The position numbers and the translations under genes are program-made. DNA of 64,000 bases from an uncultured Pelagibacteraceae bacterium (GTDB taxonomy: Bacteria; Pseudomonadota; Alphaproteobacteria; Pelagibacterales; Pelagibacteraceae). The DNA lies in assembly GCA_902630065.1 (NCBI GenBank), contig CACOTF010000001.1, positions 245,680-309,679 on the forward strand. The letters are read 5' to 3'. Positions 52,699 to 60,803 of the stretch are shown in pieces (the first letter of the stretch is position 1; each line of letters starts with the position of its first letter). Under the pieces are notes generated by a model. It saw only the letters and a program-made list of their open reading frames with translations. It was not told the DNA's origin and did no database searches.

Positions 52699-53585
52699 TA
52701 CTTGTGTTTTACAAGCTTTAATTTTTCCCTTACTTCATCAGGTGTCATTATTGATGCTCCAAGATCTGTAACAATTCTTCTTGCTTTCTCTACCAATTGA
52801 GCATTTGTAGCTAACTTTCCTTTTGATAAGTATAGGTTATCCTCAAGTCCTACTCTTGGATTTCCACCCATTACGACTGTCTGAGCAACATACGGCATTT
52901 CGTTTTTTGAGATAGCGAAACCAGACCATACTCCCTCTTTTGGCATTATCTCTTTCATCGCTTGCATAGCAAGAGGTGTTGCTGGAGCTCCCCATGGAAT
53001 TCCTAAACACATTTGAAATAGTGGAGGGTCATCTAATAAACCTTCTTTGTATAATTGAGCACCAAACCACATATTTCCTAAATCAAAAGCTTCTATCTCA
53101 GGTTTAACTTTTATTTCTTGAAGTTTTTTTGCAGCTTTTCTTAAATCGTTAGGTGTATTAACTGTGATAACAGAACTGTCTCCAAAATTTAATGTGCCGC
53201 AATCAAGTGTACATATTTCCGGAAGGAATTTTTCGGCATTGGCAATTCTCTCCATTACATTTGCCATGTCTGTCATTGGACCAAAATCTAGAGGGTTCTT
53301 GTCTTGGCCTATATCTAAATCACCACCCATTCCTGTTGTAAGATTAAGAATTACATCAGTTTCAGATGACCTTATCCTATCAACTACTTCTTTATAAAGC
53401 TCGAGTCTTCTGCTTGGAGTTCCATCTTCCTCTCTAACATGAATATGAGCAATTGCTGCACCGGCTTTAGCAGACTCTATTGCCGCTTTTGCAATTTGCT
53501 TTGGAGTTTTAGGTAAATCAGGATGTTTACTCGCAGTATCACCAGATCCTGTAACCGCACATGAGATGAAGACTTTATTGTTCAT
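52698..53585 (-). CDS. cdhC: 3-dehydrocarnitine cleavage enzyme (BKACE family)
   Basis: A 295-aa beta-keto acid cleavage enzyme (formerly DUF849). The zinc ligands His47 and His49 are in AHIHVREEDG, with NLTTGMGG (about 80-87) and SCAVTGSGD at the N-terminus. BKACE members condense acetyl-CoA with a beta-keto acid and split it into acetoacetate and a new CoA ester. Coupling to carnitine dehydrogenase points to 3-dehydrocarnitine, giving betainyl-CoA. First gene of a minus-strand operon sharing a 59-bp promoter gap with the plus-strand cdhB operon. Confidence 0.85.
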   Translation of the reverse strand: MNNKVFISCAVTGSGDTASKHPDLPKTPKQIAKAAIESAKAGAAIAHIHVREEDGTPSRRLELYKEVVDRIRSSETDVILNLTTGMGGDLDIGQDKNPLDFGPMTDMANVMERIANAEKFLPEICTLDCGTLNFGDSSVITVNTPNDLRKAAKKLQEIKVKPEIEAFDLGNMWFGAQLYKEGLLDDPPLFQMCLGIPWGAPATPLAMQAMKEIMPKEGVWSGFAISKNEMPYVAQTVVMGGNPRVGLEDNLYLSKGKLATNAQLVEKARRIVTDLGASIMTPDEVREKLKLVKHK

Positions 53586-53644
53586 TTTTATTTATAGAAA
53601 AATATAATATCATATCATCAATAATTATAGGAAATAAAAATTAA
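53586..53644. promoter_or_regulatory. bidirectional promoter gap of the carnitine operons
   Basis: 59 bp between the divergent start codons of the BKACE gene and the CitE-like gene. It is extremely AT-rich (AATATAATATCATATCATC) and contains TATAAT-type boxes on both strands. The geometry implies co-ordinate control of the two operons. Confidence 0.5.
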
Positions 53645-54505
53645 ATGGACTTAAATAATCTAAGAGTAAGACGTAGTTTTATCTTTACACCAGGTCTTCA
53701 ACCAGAAATGTTTCCTAAAGCCTTGGCTTCAGGTGCTGATATGGTTTGTATTGAATTAGAAGATGGAATAGCCATGAAAGATAAAGATGAAGCAAGAAAA
53801 AATACCATAGATGCATTAAAGTCACTTGAGGTAAAAAATGATGTTGAATTAGTTGTTAGATTAAATTGTCAAAGAACTAAACATGGGCTTCTAGACTTAG
53901 AGGCTATTGCTTCAAATAAACTTAAAGTTAAAGCTATTATGTTACCTAAAGTTAAAACACCTGACGAAATTACATTTATTGATGACATGCTTAGTGATTG
54001 TGGTTTGGATACTGATCTTCATGTTATAATGGAAACTAATCAAGCTCTTGAAAGTATTTACGATATCGCTCATTCTAGTGATAGAATAGTTGCTCTGTAT
54101 TTTGGAGGAGAAGATATGGCTGCAGAATTAAGGGTGGAAAACAAACTAGAGAATTTAGTTTATGCAAGATCAAGATTAGTTCATGCTGGAGCTAGCAAAG
54201 GCGTAGATGTTATTGATGTTCCGTATTTAAATCTAGAAAATATGGAAGGGATGAAAAAAGAAGCCCAGTTTGTTAAAAATTTAGGTTTCACTGGAAAAGG
54301 ATCCATTCACCCAAAACAAATAAATATTTTAAATGAAATTTTTACTCCATCTGAAGAGGAAATAAGTAAAGCTAAAAGAATTATGGATCAATTTAAAAAA
54401 GCAAATACAGGTTTAGTGGTAATAGATGGCAAATTAATAGAAAGGCCTGTTTTACGAGAGATGCAAAGAAAATTGTTAGTAGCAAACAAAATAAATAAAA
54501 ACTGA
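53645..54505 (+). CDS. CitE-like CoA-ester lyase (HpcH/HpaI family)
   Basis: A 286-aa (beta/alpha)8 enzyme with RRSFIFTPGLQPEMF (about 9-23), VCIELEDGIA (Mg ligand Glu/Asp near 36-42), LPKVKTPDE, the second ligand region YFGGEDMAA (about 152-160) and GSIHPKQI. It belongs to the CitE/malyl-CoA lyase group and should cleave or form a 3-hydroxyacyl-CoA such as malyl-CoA, citramalyl-CoA or a similar ester. Its role in carnitine use is not known; it opens the operon CitE-thioesterase-TauD-HD-GMC. Confidence 0.83.
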   Translation: MDLNNLRVRRSFIFTPGLQPEMFPKALASGADMVCIELEDGIAMKDKDEARKNTIDALKSLEVKNDVELVVRLNCQRTKHGLLDLEAIASNKLKVKAIMLPKVKTPDEITFIDDMLSDCGLDTDLHVIMETNQALESIYDIAHSSDRIVALYFGGEDMAAELRVENKLENLVYARSRLVHAGASKGVDVIDVPYLNLENMEGMKKEAQFVKNLGFTGKGSIHPKQINILNEIFTPSEEEISKAKRIMDQFKKANTGLVVIDGKLIERPVLREMQRKLLVANKINKN

Positions 54506-54509
54506 TAAA

Positions 54510-54977
54510 ATGTCATTTCATTTAGCTACTAGAAAAATAATAAAAGATTGGACAGATTATAATGAGCATATGAACATGGCTTATTATGTTTTAATTTTTG
54601 ATGAAGCTTGGGAAACTATGCTTAATAAATTTGAAATGGGTGGAGCTAAAGCACAAATTAATAAAAGAAGTACAATGGTAGTTGAAACAAGAACAACTTA
54701 TAATAATGAAGTTAAAGAAAATGAGGAAGTAGATGTTTACTGTACTTTCTTTGATCATGATAAAAAAAGGTTACATTTAAAATGTGAAATGATTGAAAAA
54801 AAAACAAGAAAACTTGCTGCAACAACAGAAAGTCTTTCTCTTTATATTGATCTTGAAAAAAGAAAAGTTACGGAATTTGAAGAAGATAAAATAAAAATTA
54901 TGGACGAATTCATCAATGAAAATAAGGCAAATTTTAAGAATGATAATTTAGTGTTTTTGGATAAATTAAAAAAATAA
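54510..54977 (+). CDS. cdhB: hotdog-fold thioesterase, probable betainyl-CoA thioesterase
   Basis: A 155-aa 4-hydroxybenzoyl-CoA-thioesterase-like hotdog protein; the active-site segment is DWTDYNEHMNMAYY (about 13-26). In Pseudomonas carnitine catabolism a thioesterase of this type (CdhB) releases glycine betaine from betainyl-CoA, and cdhA, cdhB and cdhC cluster. Here it lies 4 bp after the CitE-like gene and about 0.9 kb from the divergent BKACE gene. The fold is clear; the specific substrate follows from context. Confidence 0.75.
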   Translation: MSFHLATRKIIKDWTDYNEHMNMAYYVLIFDEAWETMLNKFEMGGAKAQINKRSTMVVETRTTYNNEVKENEEVDVYCTFFDHDKKRLHLKCEMIEKKTRKLAATTESLSLYIDLEKRKVTEFEEDKIKIMDEFINENKANFKNDNLVFLDKLKK

Positions 54978-54978
54978 T

Positions 54979-55806
54979 ATGGAAATAAATTTAATTTCAG
55001 GTGCATTAGGAGCTGAAGTAAAGGGAATAGATTTAAAGGATTCTACTTCAGAAAATTGGGATAAAATAAATCAATTAATGTTAGAACATAAAGTTCTTTT
55101 TTTTAGAGAACAAAAAATATCCTCTCAAGAACAAATAGATTTAGCGAAAAAATTTGGACCGCTTGAAATGCATGCATATGTTAAAGGTTTACCTGAGTAC
55201 CCTGAAATAATTAGAATAAAAAAAGGTGCAAATGAAAAACATCAGTGGGGTGAGACATGGCACACAGATGTAAGTTATAATCCAAAACCAACAAAGGTCA
55301 TTATACTAAGATCAAGAAAAATACCTCCTGTTGGTGGTGATACAATGTTTTCAAATATGGAACTTGCTTATGAGACTTTAGATCAAAATATGAAAAAAAG
55401 ATTAGAGGGAAAAAAAGCTATTCATAGCTCACTCGGAGCAGCCGCTTTTGTAGATAAATATGAGGAAATGCATGGTAATGGAAATATAGATGAATATTCA
55501 AATGTTCACCCAATTGTTAGAGCTCATCCAGAAACAGGGAACAAAATTTTGTTTGTTAATTCAATGTATACAAAAAAAATATTAGACATTAGTGATGAGG
55601 AAAGTGACGAAATTTTAAATAAACTATTTCTTCATCAGGAAAGATTAGACTTCACTTGTAGATTTAAATGGACTGAAAATGCAGTAGCAATTTGGGATAA
55701 TCGATGCACTCTTCATCAAGGTCTTACTGATTTTTTTCCTGGAAGAGGTTTGGGCCACGAAAGAATAATGGATAGAATAGCAATCCAAGGAGATAGACCC
55801 GTATAA
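54979..55806 (+). CDS. TauD/TfdA-family Fe(II)/2-oxoglutarate dioxygenase
   Basis: A 275-aa dioxygenase with the metal triad His95, Asp97 (WHTDVSY) and His246 (TLHQG), and Arg262/Arg266 for 2-oxoglutarate. Family members hydroxylate taurine, 2,4-D, or quaternary amines. It starts 1 bp after the thioesterase gene and is followed after 2 bp by a PhnZ-like HD oxygenase. Paired 2-oxoglutarate oxygenase plus PhnZ-type enzyme is the known logic for aminophosphonates (hydroxylate, then oxidatively split C-P), so a hydroxylated intermediate passed to the HD protein is a reasonable inference. Confidence 0.85.
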   Translation: MEINLISGALGAEVKGIDLKDSTSENWDKINQLMLEHKVLFFREQKISSQEQIDLAKKFGPLEMHAYVKGLPEYPEIIRIKKGANEKHQWGETWHTDVSYNPKPTKVIILRSRKIPPVGGDTMFSNMELAYETLDQNMKKRLEGKKAIHSSLGAAAFVDKYEEMHGNGNIDEYSNVHPIVRAHPETGNKILFVNSMYTKKILDISDEESDEILNKLFLHQERLDFTCRFKWTENAVAIWDNRCTLHQGLTDFFPGRGLGHERIMDRIAIQGDRPV

Positions 55807-55808
55807 TA

Positions 55809-56345
55809 ATGCAAATAGTTGACGAAATAGTTTTCAACTTCAAAAATAATAAATCATTATATATTGGGGAAGACTTAACAATTGCAGATCATATGATCCA
55901 ATCGGCTATGCTTGCAGAAAAAGCTAAATGTAGTGATAATTTAATATGTTCGTGTCTTTTACATGATTATGGGCATTTTATTGTAAAAGATCCTGATGAA
56001 CTTGTAAGTAATGACGAAGATGGTGAACATGAGTTAGTCGGTTATAAATTTTTAAAAAAATATTTTAAAAAGGAAATTGTTGATCCAATAAAATATCATG
56101 TATTGGCTAAAAGATATTTGGCAAGAGAAAAAAGTTATTATAATAAATTATCCGAAGCGTCTAAGATTAGTCTTAACCTGCAAGGTGGAGTTTTAAATGA
56201 TAAAGAGAGTAAAGATTTTGAAGATAAAATATATTTTAAAAACTCAATTTTGTTGAGAAAATTTGATGAGGCTTCAAAAAAAGTTGGTATCAAAATGAAA
56301 AGTATTAATGATTATAAAGAATTAATACTTTCAAAATTAATATGA
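55809..56345 (+). CDS. PhnZ/TmpB-like mixed-valent diiron HD oxygenase
   Basis: A 178-aa HD-domain protein. Hand-counted residues fit the PhnZ active site as I recall it: Tyr18, Glu21, His28, His52-Asp53 (LLHDYGH), His74, His97 and Asp153, with spacings 3, 7, 24, 21, 23 and 56 matching PhnZ Y24, E27, H34, H58-D59, H80, H104 and D161 almost exactly. The AKRYL and SLNLQGG segments are also family-typical. PhnZ and TmpB cleave 1-hydroxy-2-aminoethyl- or trimethylaminoethyl-phosphonate to glycine or glycine betaine plus phosphate. It lies between the TauD gene and a GMC gene (ATGA overlap). Confidence 0.75.
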   Translation: MQIVDEIVFNFKNNKSLYIGEDLTIADHMIQSAMLAEKAKCSDNLICSCLLHDYGHFIVKDPDELVSNDEDGEHELVGYKFLKKYFKKEIVDPIKYHVLAKRYLAREKSYYNKLSEASKISLNLQGGVLNDKESKDFEDKIYFKNSILLRKFDEASKKVGIKMKSINDYKELILSKLI

Positions 56346-57922
56346 AATTTGATTATATTATTATTGGTGCTGGAACAGCTGGCTGTGTACTTGCAAATAG
56401 ACTATCTGAGAATGGTAAGTTTAATGTTGCTATATTTGAAGCTGGTAAAAATAGCAATATATGGAAAGTGAATATGCCTCTGGCGATATTATACGCAATG
56501 CATGATCCTAAATATAATTACAAATATTATTCAGAACCTGAACCTCAATTGAATAATCGAAGATTGTTTTGCCCTAGAGGCAAGATGATAGGTGGTTGCT
56601 CGGCACATAATGGAATGGTTTATGTTAGAGGTAACAAAAATGACTATGAAAGATGGGCTTCAAATGGTTTGGATAATTGGTCTTACGAAAAAGTTTTACC
56701 TTATTTTAAAAAAATAGAAACATGGTCAGAAGGTGAAAATGAATATAGAGGCGGTAAAGGAATTTTGCCTGTTAATCAGTCTAAAAATAAAAATCCTTTG
56801 TTCAAAGCATTTATTAATGCCTCAGTTGAAGCTGGTTATAAACACAATGAAGATATGAATGGCAAAGATCAAGAGGGGTTTGGCATGTATGATATAACTA
56901 TTCATAAAGGTCAAAGAGCTAGTGCTTCTAAATATTATTTAGAACCTGCAAAAAAGAGAAGGAACTTAAAAGTATTTACAGATGCGTTTGTTGAAAAAAT
57001 AATTTTTGATGGAAAGAAAGCAGTTGGTGTAGAAGTAAATATCAAGAATAAAGTATCAAAATTCTTTGCTAATAAGGAAATAGTTTTAAGTGGTGGAGCA
57101 ATCAATTCCCCCCAGTTATTGATGGTTTCTGGTGTTGGACCTCAAGAAAATCTTAAAGATAATGGTATCAATGTTGTACATGCTTTAGAAGGTGTTGGTA
57201 AAAATTTACAAGATCATTTAGAAACTTACATTCAACAAGAGTGTAAAACAAAAGATACTCTATATTCATATGTAAATAAAATAAATATGTTAAAAATTGG
57301 AATTCAATGGTTTCTTTCTAAGAGTGGGCCATGTTCAACTTCTTTTTTAGAGGCAGGAGGTTTTTGTAAGTCATCCGATGACAAACCTTACCCAAACATA
57401 CAATTTCATTTTTTTCCTGCTTTTGTTATTGATCATGGCTTAGTTGATCCAGACAGACATGGTTATCAATTACATGCAAGTTTAAATCAGCCTAAGAGTA
57501 GAGGATATATTAAATTAAACAGCTCAAACCCATATGATTATCCAAAAATTCAATTTAATTATTTAAAGGACGAATATGATCTTAAGGAAACAATAAAATG
57601 TGTAAGAGTAGCAAGAAAAATTTTATCACAAGAATCCATGAAACCTTTTGCAGGTAGGGAAATCGGTCCAGGTGAAAATTCCAATGATGATGAACAAATT
57701 ACAGAATATATAAGATCTAAAGCAGAAACGGCATATCACCCCTCATGTACACTAAAAATGGGTACAGATAGTATGGCTGTAGTTGACGAAAGATTAAAAA
57801 TTCATGGTTTACAAAATATTAGAGTAGCTGATGCTTCTGTTATGCCAGAGATTACAAGTGGTAATTTAAATGCACCAACTTTAATGATAGGTGAAAGAGC
57901 AGCTGACTTTATCCTTAATTAG
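56342..57922 (+). CDS. GMC-family FAD oxidoreductase (choline dehydrogenase-like)
   Basis: A 526-aa GMC flavoprotein: FAD-binding GAGTAGCVLANRL (about 9-21), RGKMIGGCSAHNGMVYVRG (about 79-97), and the C-terminal active-site His in YHPSCTLKMG (about 460-470) with NLNAPTLMIGERAAD at the end. It resembles BetA-type alcohol dehydrogenases, which oxidise choline to betaine aldehyde. It overlaps the HD gene by 4 nt and ends the operon. Choline or a related hydroxylated quaternary amine is likely, and the product could feed the glycine betaine pool. It overlaps the convergent GFA gene by 8 nt. Confidence 0.87.
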   Translation: MKFDYIIIGAGTAGCVLANRLSENGKFNVAIFEAGKNSNIWKVNMPLAILYAMHDPKYNYKYYSEPEPQLNNRRLFCPRGKMIGGCSAHNGMVYVRGNKNDYERWASNGLDNWSYEKVLPYFKKIETWSEGENEYRGGKGILPVNQSKNKNPLFKAFINASVEAGYKHNEDMNGKDQEGFGMYDITIHKGQRASASKYYLEPAKKRRNLKVFTDAFVEKIIFDGKKAVGVEVNIKNKVSKFFANKEIVLSGGAINSPQLLMVSGVGPQENLKDNGINVVHALEGVGKNLQDHLETYIQQECKTKDTLYSYVNKINMLKIGIQWFLSKSGPCSTSFLEAGGFCKSSDDKPYPNIQFHFFPAFVIDHGLVDPDRHGYQLHASLNQPKSRGYIKLNSSNPYDYPKIQFNYLKDEYDLKETIKCVRVARKILSQESMKPFAGREIGPGENSNDDEQITEYIRSKAETAYHPSCTLKMGTDSMAVVDERLKIHGLQNIRVADASVMPEITSGNLNAPTLMIGERAADFILN

Positions 57923-58391
57923 ACTCGAGATATTCTTTATACCTATCTAAACTTTCTTTAGGCCAAGCTATTTTTGGATCATACATTTCATTATGACAAA
58001 TATCCTTATTGTCTATATTAATCCAAGGATCTTTATCTTTTACAAAAATATGAGCTTGAGGTGGAAAAAGTTCTGGATTTGAAAGAGTTTTTGTTCTTAC
58101 AGTTAGTCTCCCTATCGCAAATTCGTAATCTGCATAAATATAGACACCACATTTTTTACAAAAGTAATGAGTACATTTTTTTCCACTACCTGCTGTCAAT
58201 TCGGCTTTTAAAAGTTCACCACTTATTTCTAAAGAATTATCAAAAATACTAGTATTCATTACATAAGATGATCCGGTTAATTTTTTACAGTCTAAACAAT
58301 GGCAGACCTGAGTAAAAAGCGGTTTGCTATTAATTGAATATTTTATACTCCCACAAATACATCCACCATAAATTGGTTCGAAATCACTCAT
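57915..58391 (-). CDS. GFA-family zinc protein, copy 2
   Basis: A 158-aa GFA/CENP-V-fold protein with GGCICGSIKYS (about 9-19), QVCHCLDCKKLTGSS (about 28-42) and FCKKCGVYIYAD (about 77-88), the Cys sets that bind two zincs. It is longer at the C-terminus than copy 1. Monocistronic, with its end 8 nt inside the convergent GMC gene. Function unknown; formaldehyde handling is only a family-name inference. Confidence 0.8.
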   Translation of the reverse strand: MSDFEPIYGGCICGSIKYSINSKPLFTQVCHCLDCKKLTGSSYVMNTSIFDNSLEISGELLKAELTAGSGKKCTHYFCKKCGVYIYADYEFAIGRLTVRTKTLSNPELFPPQAHIFVKDKDPWINIDNKDICHNEMYDPKIAWPKESLDRYKEYLESN

Positions 58392-58440
58392 TTGTTTAAG
58401 AGTATCTTATTAATTATGAAGGTTAAAGTTTTTTTGATAT

Positions 58441-59397
58441 ATGTGCGATATGCAAACAAACGATAATACAAAAGGTATTTTGTTTATTATGACTGGAATG
58501 GCTTTTTTTTCCATTCAAGACTCATTGATAAAGTTTATTTTTGAAGATATTGCATTATTTGAGTTATATTTGGGAAGAACCTTAATACAAGCGACTATCC
58601 TCATATCCTTTTTTTTAATAACAAAAAAAAAATTTACTCTTAAAACTCATTATCCTTTTTTAACTTTGCTTAGAGTTATTTGTTTCTTTTTTGGATTTGC
58701 CTTTTTCTATATTTCTTTAACTTTTATGTCTTTGGCAATGGTTAGTGCATTATTTTTCTCATGTCCTTTCTTTATGTCGATGTTTGCTAAATTTTTCTTA
58801 AAGGAACAAATTGGAATTCGAAGATGGAGTGCAATTGTTGTGGGTTTTATAGGAGTATTAATTGTACTAAATCCAACACTTGAAGAATTTAATTTTTTTA
58901 AATTAGCACCTGTTGGATGTGCACTTTGTTATGCATGCTCAATGACTATTACAAAATACACTTCTGACAAAGATAATATTTATACTCAAATGACTTTACT
59001 TTATATTTTTGCTGTTGTTGTAAGTTTAATTATTTACCTTGTTAGCGGAGATGGAAAATTTAATAATTTTTCTGATCCTACTTTGCAGTTTATTGTGAGA
59101 GAATGGTTTACTAACCCTTCAGCCTCATGGCCTTATGTTTTCGTAATGGGAGTAGTTGCTTCCATATCTTTCTTTTGTGTTTTTTCAGCTTATAGTATTG
59201 CTTCACCATCAATTGTATCTTTGTTTGAGTACTCTTATATAATTTTTGCTATGATTGCAGGATATATATTATTTGAGACCATACCTGAACCAAGGACGTT
59301 TATTGGGGCAGCTATTATTATTTCTGCTGGTGTCTACATTTACTTTAGAGAAAAAGTCAGAGGTCAGATGATTGCGACAGACACTCCAAATAGATAA
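58441..59397 (+). CDS. EamA/DMT-family transporter
   Basis: A 318-aa membrane protein with ten helices and two EamA repeats (MVSALFFSCPFFMSMFAKFF and RRWSAIVVGFIGVLIVL). Closest in this window to the EamA gene at 42965. It is alone, between the GFA gene (49-bp divergent gap) and the liv binding-protein gene. The ATG at 58441 gives MCDMQTND; the second ATG (MQTND) three codons later is an equally good start. Confidence 0.85.
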   Translation: MCDMQTNDNTKGILFIMTGMAFFSIQDSLIKFIFEDIALFELYLGRTLIQATILISFFLITKKKFTLKTHYPFLTLLRVICFFFGFAFFYISLTFMSLAMVSALFFSCPFFMSMFAKFFLKEQIGIRRWSAIVVGFIGVLIVLNPTLEEFNFFKLAPVGCALCYACSMTITKYTSDKDNIYTQMTLLYIFAVVVSLIIYLVSGDGKFNNFSDPTLQFIVREWFTNPSASWPYVFVMGVVASISFFCVFSAYSIASPSIVSLFEYSYIIFAMIAGYILFETIPEPRTFIGAAIIISAGVYIYFREKVRGQMIATDTPNR

Positions 59398-59499
59398 TTG
59401 TTAAAATTATAAGTATTTGTTCAAAAATTAGGATAATTTTCCCATTGAAATAATAATTTAATAGGATTTAATTTTGATTATATAAATTGTTAACAATTA

Positions 59500-59505
59500 A
59501 AGGGA
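59500..59505 (+). promoter_or_regulatory. Shine-Dalgarno of livJ-like gene
   Basis: AAGGGA, 4 nt before the ATG. Confidence 0.7.
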
Positions 59506-59509
59506 AAAT

Positions 59510-60700
59510 ATGAAAAAATTACTAATAGGTATATTCGTGTTTATCTTAAGCTTTACTTCAAAAGCTTTTTCAGATGGGCATGGAATTAAAATGGGTATTA
59601 TTTTAGGATTTACTGGTCCGATTGAAACCCTAACACCTGCAATGGCTGCTTCTGCAGAACTTGCTTTTAAAGAAGCTTCAGATTCTGGATCATTGCTAGG
59701 TGGAAAATATATTAAAGTTGAAAGAGCCGATTCTACTTGTGTTGACTCTGCTGCTGCTACAACTGCTGCTCAAGGTTTAATTGATGGTGGAGTAGTTGCA
59801 ATTATGGGAGCAGATTGTTCTGGAGTAACAGGTGCAATCGCAACTAATGTTGCAGTTCCTAACGGTGTTGTAATGATTTCTCCTTCAGCAACTTCACCAG
59901 GTTTAACAACTCTAAGCGATAATGGATACTTTTTTAGAACAGCTCCATCAGATGCTAGAGGAGGACAAGTTTTGGCAGATATTACAAAAGACAGAAAAGT
60001 TAAATCATTAGCTGTAACTCATACTAACAATGACTACGGAAAAGGTTTAGCAGATGTTTATGTCGCTGCAGTCAAAGCTCATGGTATTAAAGTAACTGCT
60101 GTTACAGCACACGAAGAAGGTAAAGGTGACTATGGTGCAGAAGTAGCAACACTTGCGGCTGCAGGTGGAGATGCTCTTGCTGTTTTAGGTTACTTAGATC
60201 AAGCTGGTGGTAGTATAATTCAAGGATCAATAGACTCAGGATCGTTTGACACTTTTGTTCTTTCAGATGGAATGATTGGTGACTCTCTTACTGATAGATT
60301 TGGAAAAGATTTAAATAAATCATTTGGATCTTTACCAGGATCAATGGGTAAAGGTGCTGGTATATTTAAAGAGGTTGCTAGCGCTGGTGGTATCGATTCA
60401 TCAGGTCCATACACAGGTGAGAGTTATGATGCAGCAGCTTTGATAACACTTGCAATGCAAGCTGGTGGAAAAGCTGACAGAATGACTGTTCAAAAAAATG
60501 TAATGTCAGTAGCTAATGCTCCTGGAACAAAAATTTATCCAGGTGAATTAAAGAAAGCACTTGATTTATTGGCCAAAGGTAAAGCAGTAAATTATGAAGG
60601 TGCAACAGCTGTTGAATTAACAGATGTTGGTGAAGCTTTTGGATCTTTTATTGAAAAAGAAATAAAAGGTGGAAAGTTTAAAGACAAAAAACAAAGATAA
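59510..60700 (+). CDS. periplasmic branched-chain-amino-acid/amide-type binding protein (LivJ-like)
   Basis: A 396-aa precursor with a signal peptide ending near KAFSDG. The mature protein starts with IKMGIILGFTGPIETLTPAM and has the Peripla_BP_6 fold (DSTCVDSAAATTAAQGLID, ADCSGVTGAIA, SPSATSPGLTTL). It would bind an amino acid, amide or urea-like ligand for the LivMHFG genes encoded convergently just downstream. Strong Shine-Dalgarno AAGGGA (59500-59505) and a terminator right after it indicate a separately, strongly expressed gene. Alternatives include a urea or short-amide binding protein. Confidence 0.88.
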   Translation: MKKLLIGIFVFILSFTSKAFSDGHGIKMGIILGFTGPIETLTPAMAASAELAFKEASDSGSLLGGKYIKVERADSTCVDSAAATTAAQGLIDGGVVAIMGADCSGVTGAIATNVAVPNGVVMISPSATSPGLTTLSDNGYFFRTAPSDARGGQVLADITKDRKVKSLAVTHTNNDYGKGLADVYVAAVKAHGIKVTAVTAHEEGKGDYGAEVATLAAAGGDALAVLGYLDQAGGSIIQGSIDSGSFDTFVLSDGMIGDSLTDRFGKDLNKSFGSLPGSMGKGAGIFKEVASAGGIDSSGPYTGESYDAAALITLAMQAGGKADRMTVQKNVMSVANAPGTKIYPGELKKALDLLAKGKAVNYEGATAVELTDVGEAFGSFIEKEIKGGKFKDKKQR

Positions 60701-60708
60701 TTAGAATT

Positions 60709-60736
60709 AAAACCCCAGTGATTTAACTGGGGTTTT
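60709..60736. terminator. bidirectional terminator between livJ-like gene and livM
   Basis: Stem AAAACCCCAGT / ACTGGGGTTTT (60709-60719 and 60726-60736) with a 6-nt loop. T-rich on the plus strand (TTTTAAAATAAAT) and on the minus strand (TTTTAATTCTAATT), so it can stop the convergent transcripts from both sides. Confidence 0.88.
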
Positions 60737-60803
60737 AAAATAAATATTTATCAGATAAATAAAATATTAATCCTAAAACAATACCTAATAAAATATAATA
60801 CAT
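60735..60803 (-). CDS. 22-aa membrane micro-ORF coupled to livM
   Basis: A 22-codon ORF whose ATG shares one base with the livM stop (TAATG), encoding MYYILLGIVLGLIFYLSDKY and two more residues. It is a single short hydrophobic helix with a charged C-terminus. Its TAA falls in the stem of the livJ/livM terminator. The TAATG junction is the same coupling used by real genes throughout this window, but at 22 codons chance is quite possible. Confidence 0.3.
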   Translation of the reverse strand: MYYILLGIVLGLIFYLSDKYLF

